NCBI GenBank assembly: GCA_938045565.1
Contig: CALIAZ010000003.1
Location: 62,001 to 126,000, forward strand
Direction: 5' to 3'
From: an uncultured Atopobium sp.
GTDB lineage: Bacteria; Actinomycetota; Coriobacteriia; Coriobacteriales; Atopobiaceae
DNA length: 64,000 bases
Notes under the pieces: generated by a model
Seen by the model: the letters and a program-made list of their open reading frames with translations, nothing else
Databases searched by the model: none
Told to the model about the DNA's origin: nothing
Shown here: piece by piece, positions 50,411 through 58,734 of the stretch
How the letters are laid out: the number at the start of each line of letters is the position of its first letter
How positions within the stretch are numbered: position 1 is the stretch's first letter
Translations under genes and position numbers: made by a program

Positions 50411-52450
50411 TTACCTCACCTCCTTTTGAGAACGCTCAAGGTAAGGCACAAGACCATGCTCCTTCAGATACTCATCAGGCAGCTCGGAGAAACGATGGTG
50501 CTTACCAGAAATCTCCTTGATAACAGGGTGAACCTCAAGACCCAAGTCTGGGTGGCTTGAACGAGGAGCAAACCTATCGCCTGTTGGGAAGTCCTCTGGA
50601 GAAGGAACAGAACCTGGTACCTGGTGAAGCCTGGTACCGTCCTGAGCGCCTTCCTCAATGGAAAGAACAGAGCCGAGAAGACCGCGGGTGTACTCGTGAA
50701 CAGGATTGGTCAGAAGTTCAGTAGTAGCTGCCTGCTCAATAACTTGGCCGGCGTACATAACGGTAATCTCAGAAGCAACCTCTGCAACAAGTGCAAGGTC
50801 GTGGCTTACAAAGATCATTGCAAAGCCAAGACGACGCTGAAGGTCATTTAAGAGCTTGATAACCTGCTTCTGAACAGTAACGTCCAGAGCGGTTGTTGGC
50901 TCGTCGCAGATAACCAGTGAAGGATCGCGGGTAAGTGCCATAGCAATCAGAACACGCTGGCGCTGACCACCAGAAAGCTCGTGTGGATATGACTCAAGCG
51001 TACGCTTTGGATCCAGGCCTACAAGCTCCAGAAGCTCCTCTGCGGAACGTGTGCCTCCCCTGCTGGTGAGCTGCTTCATCTGAGAAGAGATAAGCATGGA
51101 AGGGTTCAAGGAAGACAAAGCATCCTGGTAGACCATGGCAAGCTCGTGACCAAGCAGCTTACGGTGCTCTTCTTTGGAGAGCTTCAGAAGGTCTTGGTCT
51201 TTATAGAGAACCTCGCCAGTAATGGTTTCCTTTGGATCAGTCAGACCCATGATGACCTTGGTGGTAATTGACTTGCCGCAGCCAGACTCGCCAACCAGTG
51301 CCATGCACTGACCAGGACGAACATCAAAGCTTACATGGTCAACAACCTTAACGTCTCCGTGAGACTCAAAGCTAATGCACAGGTCTTTAACACTGAGCAA
51401 TGGCTTTACGTCAAAGTCTGGCTTACGTCTGTCTGTTCTGGACAGCTCAACCTCTTTAAGTGCATTAAGCCTGCGCTCCAGAGACTCTGCCTGCTCTGCA
51501 TACGCACGAACTGGATCAGATGCCAAGATGTCATCTGCACGCCTGGAGTCAGAGTTCTCTGTATCAACAGGAGCACCAGGTGCTGCTGCCATAGCGTCAG
51601 TAAGGCCCTCGGAAAGGATATTCAATGCCAGGCAGGTCATCATAATAGCCAAGCCTGGGAAGAATGCCTGCCACCAACGGCCAGCAAGAACGCCAGCACG
51701 AGCATCAGCCAGGATGTTACCCCATGTAGGAGTTGGCTCTGCAATACCTGCACCAATGAAGGTCAAAGATGCCTCAAAGATGATTGCGTCTGCAACAAGC
51801 GTAACGGTAAAGACCATGATTGGAGCAATGCAGTTACGAAGAACGTGCTTCCACAGAATCCAAGGAGCACGTGCACCAGAGACAATGGTTGCCCTTACGT
51901 AATCCTCGCCGTACTCGCTTACGATGTTTGCACGAACAATACGCGCAATCTGTGGCGTGTACATAAAGCCAATGGCAAAGATGATTGAAGGAACGCTGTT
52001 ACCAAGAATAGAAACAAAGACTGCTGCAAGAGCAATGCCTGGGAACGACATGATGATGTCGAGCACACGCATGATGACCTCAGAGACAGCCTTTCTAGAA
52101 ACAGCTGCAATTGCACCAATAATTGAGCCACATAGCAGCGCCATACCCGTAGCGCCAAAACCAATGACCAGTGAATACTGACCACCATGGAGCATACGAG
52201 AAAGAATGTCGCGGCCCTTATCGTCAGTACCAAAAATGAATCCATTGCCTGGAGCCTGACGAGCGTTGAAAATCTCAAGTGGATTATGTGGAGCAATAAA
52301 GTTTGCAAAGACAGAAGCAAGAACAACAAAGACAAGAATGACAAGAGCAATCTTGGAAGCTGTCTTCATCTTCTTAAAGCCACCAAAGGTTGAGCCCTTT
52401 GCTGCAGCTTCTTCGAGCTTCTCGACTTGTTTTTTTCTAATTTGTACCAT
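50411..52450 (-). CDS. Permease-ATPase fusion of the importer (SatC/SiaG-like)
   Basis: A 679-residue protein. Residues 1-290 are an OppC-type permease with about six helices (N-terminal IALVILVFVVLASVFANFIAP; EAA loop EYGEDYVRATIVSGARAPW). Residues about 350-610 are an ABC ATPase (GESGCGKS, LSGGQRQR, VICDEP). The C-terminal motif that usually holds cysteines (GCPFAPRC type) reads GDRFAPRSSH. This fusion is the layout described for the sialic-acid importers SatABCD of Haemophilus ducreyi and SiaEFGI of Corynebacterium. Confidence 0.92.
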   Translation of the reverse strand: MVQIRKKQVEKLEEAAAKGSTFGGFKKMKTASKIALVILVFVVLASVFANFIAPHNPLEIFNARQAPGNGFIFGTDDKGRDILSRMLHGGQYSLVIGFGATGMALLCGSIIGAIAAVSRKAVSEVIMRVLDIIMSFPGIALAAVFVSILGNSVPSIIFAIGFMYTPQIARIVRANIVSEYGEDYVRATIVSGARAPWILWKHVLRNCIAPIMVFTVTLVADAIIFEASLTFIGAGIAEPTPTWGNILADARAGVLAGRWWQAFFPGLAIMMTCLALNILSEGLTDAMAAAPGAPVDTENSDSRRADDILASDPVRAYAEQAESLERRLNALKEVELSRTDRRKPDFDVKPLLSVKDLCISFESHGDVKVVDHVSFDVRPGQCMALVGESGCGKSITTKVIMGLTDPKETITGEVLYKDQDLLKLSKEEHRKLLGHELAMVYQDALSSLNPSMLISSQMKQLTSRGGTRSAEELLELVGLDPKRTLESYPHELSGGQRQRVLIAMALTRDPSLVICDEPTTALDVTVQKQVIKLLNDLQRRLGFAMIFVSHDLALVAEVASEITVMYAGQVIEQAATTELLTNPVHEYTRGLLGSVLSIEEGAQDGTRLHQVPGSVPSPEDFPTGDRFAPRSSHPDLGLEVHPVIKEISGKHHRFSELPDEYLKEHGLVPYLERSQKEVR

Positions 52451-52454
52451 CGCA

Positions 52455-53411
52455 CTACACCGTCCTAATGCGTGGGTTAATCAAGATGTACAACATATCA
52501 ACAACAATGTTGATGATGATAAAGGACAGTGCAACGACAACAACAACGCCCTGAACAAGCATTGCCTCGTTACCCTGGATGCCCTCGAGAATAGCGGTAC
52601 CCATGCCAGGGAGGTTAAAAATAACCTCGATAACAACGGCGCCGCCCATGAGGTAACCAATCTTGAGGCCAAGTGTGGTTACAGGGGTAATAAGAGCGTT
52701 GCGTAGTACGTTTCTTGCGATGACGATTCTCTCTGGAATACCAGCACCGCGAGCAGTACGGACATAGTCCTTATCCAGCTCCTCGACCATTGCGGTACGA
52801 ACAATACGGGTCATCTGACCAGACATTGGAACCGCAAGTGCAAATGCCGGCATAATCATACGGGCAAGGTAGCCGCCAAGATTTACCGTAGGATCTGGCA
52901 GTGCTCCAGAGGCAGGCAAAAGCTTGAGTGTAGACGCAAAGACCAGAATCAAAAGAACTGCCAACCAGAATGATGGCGTTGCAAGACCGGCAATTGAGAA
53001 TACGCGGATGATTTGATCGGGCCATTGGTCTCTATAGAGAGCTGCAATAACGCCTAACGTAAACGAAACTATTGCACCAATAAAGAGACCCATAAAGGTC
53101 AACTGCATAGTTACAGGTAGAGCCTTTGAAATTCTTGCAGCAACTGAATAGTGAGAAGTGCCGTAGGTACCCAGGTTTCCATGAGCAACATCACCGATAT
53201 AGCGTACATATCTCACAGGCCATGGATCATCAAGACCATTCTCAATGTGATACTGCTGGATAGCTTCTGCAGAAGCAGACTCTCCCAAGGCATTGTATGC
53301 AGGATCAACATGCGAGAAAGACATTAGGAAGAATACGAGAAAGGTGACGCCTAGAGCCATAATCGGCAGCGCAATAAGACGGCGTCCGATAAGACGTAAT
53401 AGGTTGTTCAC
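52455..53411 (-). CDS. ABC transporter permease of the importer (SatB-like)
   Basis: A 318-residue OppB/DppB-type membrane protein with about six helices and the EAA loop EELDKDYVRTARGAGIPERIV. Last residues NPRIRTV are typical of the family. It pairs with the permease half of the next gene, four bases downstream. Confidence 0.92.
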   Translation of the reverse strand: MNNLLRLIGRRLIALPIMALGVTFLVFFLMSFSHVDPAYNALGESASAEAIQQYHIENGLDDPWPVRYVRYIGDVAHGNLGTYGTSHYSVAARISKALPVTMQLTFMGLFIGAIVSFTLGVIAALYRDQWPDQIIRVFSIAGLATPSFWLAVLLILVFASTLKLLPASGALPDPTVNLGGYLARMIMPAFALAVPMSGQMTRIVRTAMVEELDKDYVRTARGAGIPERIVIARNVLRNALITPVTTLGLKIGYLMGGAVVIEVIFNLPGMGTAILEGIQGNEAMLVQGVVVVVALSFIIINIVVDMLYILINPRIRTV

Positions 53412-53498
53412 TATCTCCCCCTCTCTCTTTAAAACAAACCGTACAAATAAAATTTGATGAGACTTTGATCATCTCAGGACTAAATTTTGCGCACAAGA

Positions 53499-53528
53499 GC
53501 CCGAGCGTTATAGGTAAAACGCTCGGGC
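53499..53528 (-). terminator. Intercistronic hairpin between the binding-protein and permease genes
   Basis: GCCCGAGCGTT pairs with AACGCTCGGGC over an eight-base loop, 39 bases after the binding-protein stop and without a T-run. Such hairpins usually stabilise the upstream mRNA or let only some transcripts through, giving more binding protein than permease. Confidence 0.65.
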
Positions 53529-53566
53529 CCCAATGTATGAGATGCTAAGCGCGTGATGGCAACAAA

Positions 53567-55168
53567 TTAGCTAGCAGTAACTGTGTTGACATCAATGAAG
53601 GACAAACCGGTAGTTCCGATACCCTTGAAGCCCTTGAGAGCAACGCCGTTGCTGTTTGGCTTCTCGCTCCAGGAAGCGGTGAAGGTCTTAGCAAAGAGAA
53701 CTGGGTACAGAGGTACGTTCTCAGCGATGATGTCGAAGCACTCGTTCCAAGTGGACTGCTGATCAGCACCGGACTGGCCAAGAGCCTTGGTCATGAGCTC
53801 GTGGAGCTTAGTCCACTCAGCGGACTCCTTCCATGGGCAACGCTTGGTCATCCAGACGTTATCGCCATACCACCAGTTGAGCAGCAGGTCGACGTCTGCA
53901 CCGAAGCAGGAAGGATCGCCAGGGGCAAGCAGGATGTCCCAAGAACCATCAGCTGCGTCGATTGCAGCATAGGTTGCTGGAGAAGTATCGGAAACGATGC
54001 TTACGTTAAAGCCAAGTGCGTCGAGGTCGTTCTTGACCTGAGTTGCCATGGACTTAACCTGCTCGTTATCGGTGGTGCGGAGAACAACATCACCAGGAGT
54101 GATGCCAGACTCAGAAATGAGCTTCTTAGCCTTATCAACATCGTGTGCATAGACAGTGGATGCCTTGTGATAGTTAGCAAAGGAAGAAGGAAGGTAGCTG
54201 GTAGCAACCTCAGCCTGACCAGAGAATGCGTTTGCAAGCATCTTGTCTGTATCAAGTGCATAGAGGCATGCCTGGCGAACCTTAACGTTGTCCCAAGGAG
54301 CCTTGCCAAGGTTGAACATTGCAAAGCGGACACCAAAGCCCTGGACAGCGTCAACGGTGCAGCCTGCGCCCTTGAGCTGCTCTACAGCGTCTGCAGGAAC
54401 CATTTCCATAGCAAGGGTGGTTCCGTCCTGCTGAGCGGTCAGACGAGCGGTTGGATCCTTAAGGACGTCATAGTGGAGCTTATCGTCCTTAGCAGGAGTT
54501 GCGCCGTTGTAGTTTTTGTTTGGAACAAGGTCAAGAGTATTGTCAGAGATGGACTCAAACTGCCATGGACCAGAACCAACTGGCTGCTTCTTCATCTCAT
54601 CCTGGGAGCTGCTTGCTGGAACAACGCGAACGATGGACAGACGCTCCTTGAGGAGGGAGAAGTTGGCAATAGTGGTCTTAACGGTGACAGTCTTGTCATC
54701 CTTCTTCTCTACGGAAGCAATTGGAGCGAGCATTGGGACGTAGACGCTACCCTTAGCAGCGGAACGGTTGAAGGACTCAACAACGTCATCTGCCTTTACT
54801 TCGTTACCATCAGAGAACTTTGCACCGTCACGGAGGGTAATCTCAAAGGTGTAATCGTCTACCTTCTTTGGATCAGCAGTAGCAAGCTCATTAAAGGTAG
54901 AGTAGTCATGGAAGTTAAGACCGTAGAGGCCCTCAACTACCTGCCAGTTAACACCAAGAGCAAGTGCTGATGAAGTAGTAGATGGATCATAGTTCTGGGT
55001 TGAATAAGCGGTACCAGCAGTAATTGTGCCGCCGCCTTCCTTTCCAGATGGAGCTTCAGCTGCCTTCTGCTGTCCGCCACCGCAAGCGGTGAGACCAAGG
55101 CCAGCTGCTACAGTTGCTCCGCCAAGGAAGCCGCGACGCGAAAGTGGACGGTTAATAAACTCGCTCAT
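53567..55168 (-). CDS. Family-5 substrate-binding lipoprotein (SatA/SiaE-like)
   Basis: A 533-residue extracytoplasmic binding protein with a twin-arginine signal (LSRRGFLGG) and lipobox LTAC. Peptide-type family 5 fold (DPSTTSSALALGVNWQVVEGLY; FEITLRDGAKFSDGNEVKADDVV). Context (nan genes, fused permease-ATPase) points to sialic acid as ligand rather than peptide. First gene of the island operon. Confidence 0.87.
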   Translation of the reverse strand: MSEFINRPLSRRGFLGGATVAAGLGLTACGGGQQKAAEAPSGKEGGGTITAGTAYSTQNYDPSTTSSALALGVNWQVVEGLYGLNFHDYSTFNELATADPKKVDDYTFEITLRDGAKFSDGNEVKADDVVESFNRSAAKGSVYVPMLAPIASVEKKDDKTVTVKTTIANFSLLKERLSIVRVVPASSSQDEMKKQPVGSGPWQFESISDNTLDLVPNKNYNGATPAKDDKLHYDVLKDPTARLTAQQDGTTLAMEMVPADAVEQLKGAGCTVDAVQGFGVRFAMFNLGKAPWDNVKVRQACLYALDTDKMLANAFSGQAEVATSYLPSSFANYHKASTVYAHDVDKAKKLISESGITPGDVVLRTTDNEQVKSMATQVKNDLDALGFNVSIVSDTSPATYAAIDAADGSWDILLAPGDPSCFGADVDLLLNWWYGDNVWMTKRCPWKESAEWTKLHELMTKALGQSGADQQSTWNECFDIIAENVPLYPVLFAKTFTASWSEKPNSNGVALKGFKGIGTTGLSFIDVNTVTAS

Positions 55169-55379
55169 TTCTGCCTCTTTCTAAAAACTCTCCTTGCCAC
55201 AACGTGGCACCAATGCCACTTGTGTGGCTTACATCTACATAACTATATGAAGAAAAGATATTTGTTCTGAAGACAGTTCGCCCAACGGTATTAATTTCTC
55301 GCTTATTGGCTGCTCAAAATATGAAAACGTGTTTTGTTGTATTATTTACGTCATATAAATCTTAATAGCAGCTAAGAAG

Positions 55380-55396
55380 GCCCGCAGTTAGCGGGC
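55380..55396 (-). terminator. Hairpin GCCCGC-AGTTA-GCGGGC
   Basis: Short GC-rich stem followed on the minus strand by CTTCTT. Placed to end transcription from the right before the importer operon. Confidence 0.5.
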
Positions 55397-55468
55397 TTTA
55401 CTATTATTTTACCTTGTATAATATATAAATTATTTAACTAACTACATAAGTAGTAAGCAAAGTCAACT

Positions 55469-55498
55469 ACCGTTTACCGATGTTTTACTACCGTTTAC
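55469..55498. promoter_or_regulatory. Direct-repeat pair resembling a LytTR-type regulator site
   Basis: ACCGTTTAC at 55469-55477 and again at 55490-55498, separated by exactly 12 bases. Paired 9-bp direct repeats 12-13 bases apart are the layout known for LytTR response regulators, and the sequence fits eight of nine consensus positions. Target gene unclear; no regulator in the window. Confidence 0.4.
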
Positions 55499-55590
55499 CT
55501 TTAGAAATTACGGATATGTTGTGAAGATTAAACAAGAGTCAGCCCAAAATGAACTGACTCTTGCGTTAGAACAGCAAAAACGCTTCGAAA

Positions 55591-56238
55591 TTACTTAACT
55601 AAATCTACAACACGCTCAGGGTTCGCCATAAAGTCCAAGTGTTCTTCCCCTAAATGAGATTCAATTATCTCTGATACTTGCTCGTCATGTTTTTCGATGT
55701 GAAAATTTCCATCTGCTGGGCTATAACGTCCTAAATAACCATCAGCTAGGTACGGTGGCGGCCATCCACTTAACCCTACGCCACAAAAATTTCTAACTAG
55801 GCATCTATAATTTCTTTTATGCATTTCTTGTAGCAGTCCAGCGTTCCTTGTTTGAATCCACATTTTTGGAGTTCCAAAATAAGACCCAATGGCAAATAGC
55901 CCCAAATCTTGCTCAACAGTTCCAATAAGAACTCCATGGGAACTTATTGTCCAATAGAGCGTTATGTTCATTACTACTGGACCAGCTTTACTAACGCCCA
56001 AAAACGGACCAGAGATAGTAGCGGTCTCTAAGTCAATATTTTCTGCGGATCCAAAATCAGACTTAAGACCATTTCTCTTATTCTCATATTGTTGCTCAAC
56101 ATACTGAGCTGCCTGCTTTTTTAATTCTGGCAGCCTCATAGTATTCAGTTTGAAAAACCAGTTATTTATCAGCAAACCACAAACAACAAGAACTACCAAT
56201 AATGACAGACCTTTTATAAACCTTTTTCTACGCTTCAT
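55591..56238 (-). CDS. Hypothetical membrane-anchored protein
   Basis: A 215-residue protein with a basic N-terminus and one helix (LSLLVVLVVCGLLINNWFF), the rest probably outside the cell. No recognised motif; it has a segment ATISGPFLGVSKAGPVVMNITLYW likely to be beta-strands. AGGTGA seven bases before the ATG. Lies alone in an AT-rich stretch between the importer operon and the small gene behind uvrC, so probably accessory. Confidence 0.65.
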   Translation of the reverse strand: MKRRKRFIKGLSLLVVLVVCGLLINNWFFKLNTMRLPELKKQAAQYVEQQYENKRNGLKSDFGSAENIDLETATISGPFLGVSKAGPVVMNITLYWTISSHGVLIGTVEQDLGLFAIGSYFGTPKMWIQTRNAGLLQEMHKRNYRCLVRNFCGVGLSGWPPPYLADGYLGRYSPADGNFHIEKHDEQVSEIIESHLGEEHLDFMANPERVVDLVK

Positions 56239-56449
56239 CTGCTGTCACCTCATTAGAGCTGCTTGTCGCAATTGACATAAGAATAACGACTAGATAGCTC
56301 TAATAATATTCTGTTCGAGTATGCTTTAACAGCTAATCTGTCGGCCAATGGCTATATTTCAGCGTTGAATGAGAAAAAAATAAGAATGGCATAACAACAC
56401 TTCATAGCTGCCATTCTTATTACAAATAACTCTATTGTTTGATTTGGTT

Positions 56450-56683
56450 TTACAAATTGTGCTTCTTCATCCTTTGCTCAAAGAGCTCGTTGATAATCTT
56501 TGACATCTCTTCAACTTGTTGAGCACTAGGTTCATCCTCAAATGTAGCGTATAGCTCTGGATGCTCCCGAGCAATATACTCACAAGACTTTCCCGTTGCG
56601 TGACCACGGATAAAGAATGGAATACGTTTCATGTACTCAGGATTTACCAGTGCCAAGATCTTCTCGTCTGCTGTTTTACTCAT
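56450..56683 (-). CDS. Small hypothetical protein coupled to uvrC
   Basis: A 77-residue soluble protein (MSKTADEKILALVNPEYM ...), probably helical. Its ATG overlaps the end of uvrC by eight bases and its ribosome site (GGGGAGG) lies inside the uvrC end, so it is translated with uvrC. No recognised family. The tight coupling suggests a role near excision repair, but that is only positional. Confidence 0.65.
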   Translation of the reverse strand: MSKTADEKILALVNPEYMKRIPFFIRGHATGKSCEYIAREHPELYATFEDEPSAQQVEEMSKIINELFEQRMKKHNL

Positions 56684-58733
56684 GAGTTCCTCCCCTTGCA
56701 TCTAACTTCTCATGTACAGTCGTGGAAGATTCTTCCCAAGCTTTGAGTTCTTCATAAATAGTTTCTGCCAAGTTCACAGAAACACCTTTTACCTGAGAGA
56801 TGTCCTCAATACTTGCAGCCTTTAAGCGCTTAAAAGAGCCAAAATGGCGCATGATATCTTTTTTACGTTTAGGTCCTACACCAGGGATTTCGTCCAGAAT
56901 AGAGACGGTCATTGCCTTATCTCTAAGCTCACGATGGAAGGTAATCGCAAAACGGTGAGATTCATCACGAACTTGCTTAATGAGATACAGGGAAGCTGAC
57001 CCTGTAGGTAACACAATTGGCGTGTCGTCCCAAGGTACAAAGACTTCCTCATCAGACTTAGCAAGGCCGCAGACAGGAATATCCAACCCCAGTTCATTAA
57101 GCTGATTGATTGCAGCAGTCAGCTGAGGTTTGCCGCCATCAACTACCAGCAAATCAGGTCGTGAGCCAAAGTGTTCATCTGCCATACGCTCCGGACTGTA
57201 CCTTCTGCCCAGGACTTCTGTCATTGAGACAAAGTCGTTTGCTTCATCAAGCTCCGCGCGAATCTTAAAGCGGCGATACTGGCTTTTATCAGCCTTTCCA
57301 TTAGTAAAGACCACCATCGAGGCAACGGTAAAGTTACCGTGAAGCGTAGAAATATCAAAGCACTCAATGCGCAGCGGTGGTGCATCAAGCGCAAGTGCGC
57401 TTTCCAGCTGAAGAAGTGCCTGGTTAGTGCGGTCATCAGCATAACCCGTGCGAATCATGTGGCGCATCAGCGCATGGCGAGCGTTAGCAGAAGCCATCTG
57501 AAGAAGACGGAACTTCTCGCCACGTTGTGGGTGGTGAAGCACGCAGTTGTGGCCTCGTTTTTGCGTCAGCCACTCAGACAAAACCTCTGCATCGAGAAGA
57601 TCGATGGGCAGGTTAACCTCTGCGGGAATGTCAGCAGTTTCGTCGTAGTAGCGCTTCAAGAAGCCCGAGACCAGCTCTTCCTCGGAAACGTCTAAGCCTT
57701 TGTCCAGGATAAACTCAACCGAGCGGATGGTACGACCTTCTCGCACAACAAAAACGCAGGCGGCGGAGATAGTTTCTTCTCGGTAAATGCCAATGAGGTC
57801 AATGTTTACCGAGGTAGGAAACGTGACTTGCTGGCGATCATCAAGATCAGAGAGTGAAGTCAGACGTGACTTGAGCCTGGCCGCTTTCTCAAAATCCAGG
57901 TCAGCAGCGGCTTCTTGCATCTGGTCTTTGAGCTCAGAAACAATCTCGGAACGATTTCCGCGGAGGAAGTTCTCTACCTGCCTGACGTTCTTTGCATAGG
58001 AAACAGTATCAATAGTGCCAACGCACACACCAGGACCCTTGCCTACGTGGTAATCAAAGCAGGGACGTCCCTTCTTTGCCAACAGCAGGTTGGCAACAGC
58101 CGCGCCATCAGGGTCTTTTTCGAGCAGGCGCTTGGCACGCTTCCACTCCACGCACGTAGCAGAGCAGATAGGCACTACTTTTCTGAGCATCTCGATAGTC
58201 TGACGAGCAGCGTAAGAATCAGTGTAGGGACCAAAATAGCGCGTACCCTTCTTGTGTTTCTCGCGCGTGTATTTAATTGCTGGGAAGGTATCCGACTCGG
58301 TAATAGCAATGTAGGGATAGCTCTTATCGTCTTTAAAGTCCACGTTGAAGTATGGACGATACTGTGCAATAAGATTGCGCTCCAACACCAGTGCCTCGTG
58401 CTCGTTTTCTACCACAATGTAGTCAAAACTACGCACGACCTGCATCATCAGAGGAATCTTGGCGCGGTCGTCTTGAAGCGTGACGTACTGCCTCATGCGA
58501 GCGCGCAGGTTTTTAGCCTTGCCTACATAGATAACCTTGCCAGATCCATCTTTCCAGAGATAACAACCTGGATCTGTGGGGACCTGATCAACCTGCTCTC
58601 TAATGGACACCAGGTCATCTGAGGGTTCAGAAGAAAACGACGGCGCAAGTCCCGGCGCACCCGAAGGCACGTAGTTGGGATCAAAGTTATTCTGAGAGCT
58701 ATCTTTACCGCTTTTTGCGCCGCTTCTGGCCAT
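56676..58733 (-). CDS. uvrC: Excinuclease ABC subunit C
   Basis: A 685-residue nuclease making both incisions in nucleotide excision repair. N-terminal GIY-YIG domain (DPGCYLWKDGSGKVIYVGKAKNLRARM), UvrBC-like motif (about 260-295), the C-terminal RNase H-like nuclease (VVDGGKPQLTA), and helix-hairpin-helix pairs (IPGVGPKRKKDIMRHFGS). It has an N-terminal extension of about 30 residues (SGAKSGKDSSQNN). Fourth gene of uvrA-ybaK-murJ-uvrC. In many Gram-positives uvrC precedes rapZ; here 12 kb separates them. Confidence 0.96.
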   Translation of the reverse strand: MARSGAKSGKDSSQNNFDPNYVPSGAPGLAPSFSSEPSDDLVSIREQVDQVPTDPGCYLWKDGSGKVIYVGKAKNLRARMRQYVTLQDDRAKIPLMMQVVRSFDYIVVENEHEALVLERNLIAQYRPYFNVDFKDDKSYPYIAITESDTFPAIKYTREKHKKGTRYFGPYTDSYAARQTIEMLRKVVPICSATCVEWKRAKRLLEKDPDGAAVANLLLAKKGRPCFDYHVGKGPGVCVGTIDTVSYAKNVRQVENFLRGNRSEIVSELKDQMQEAAADLDFEKAARLKSRLTSLSDLDDRQQVTFPTSVNIDLIGIYREETISAACVFVVREGRTIRSVEFILDKGLDVSEEELVSGFLKRYYDETADIPAEVNLPIDLLDAEVLSEWLTQKRGHNCVLHHPQRGEKFRLLQMASANARHALMRHMIRTGYADDRTNQALLQLESALALDAPPLRIECFDISTLHGNFTVASMVVFTNGKADKSQYRRFKIRAELDEANDFVSMTEVLGRRYSPERMADEHFGSRPDLLVVDGGKPQLTAAINQLNELGLDIPVCGLAKSDEEVFVPWDDTPIVLPTGSASLYLIKQVRDESHRFAITFHRELRDKAMTVSILDEIPGVGPKRKKDIMRHFGSFKRLKAASIEDISQVKGVSVNLAETIYEELKAWEESSTTVHEKLDARGGTHE

Positions 58734-58734
58734 A

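Larger units (their letters stand above)
55169..55590. other. AT-rich intergenic region upstream of the island
   Basis: Contains the promoter region of the importer operon, a hairpin (55380-55396), a TATAAT box near 55420, and two direct repeats (55469-55498). No ORF. The base composition is clearly lower in GC than the flanks. Confidence 0.55.
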
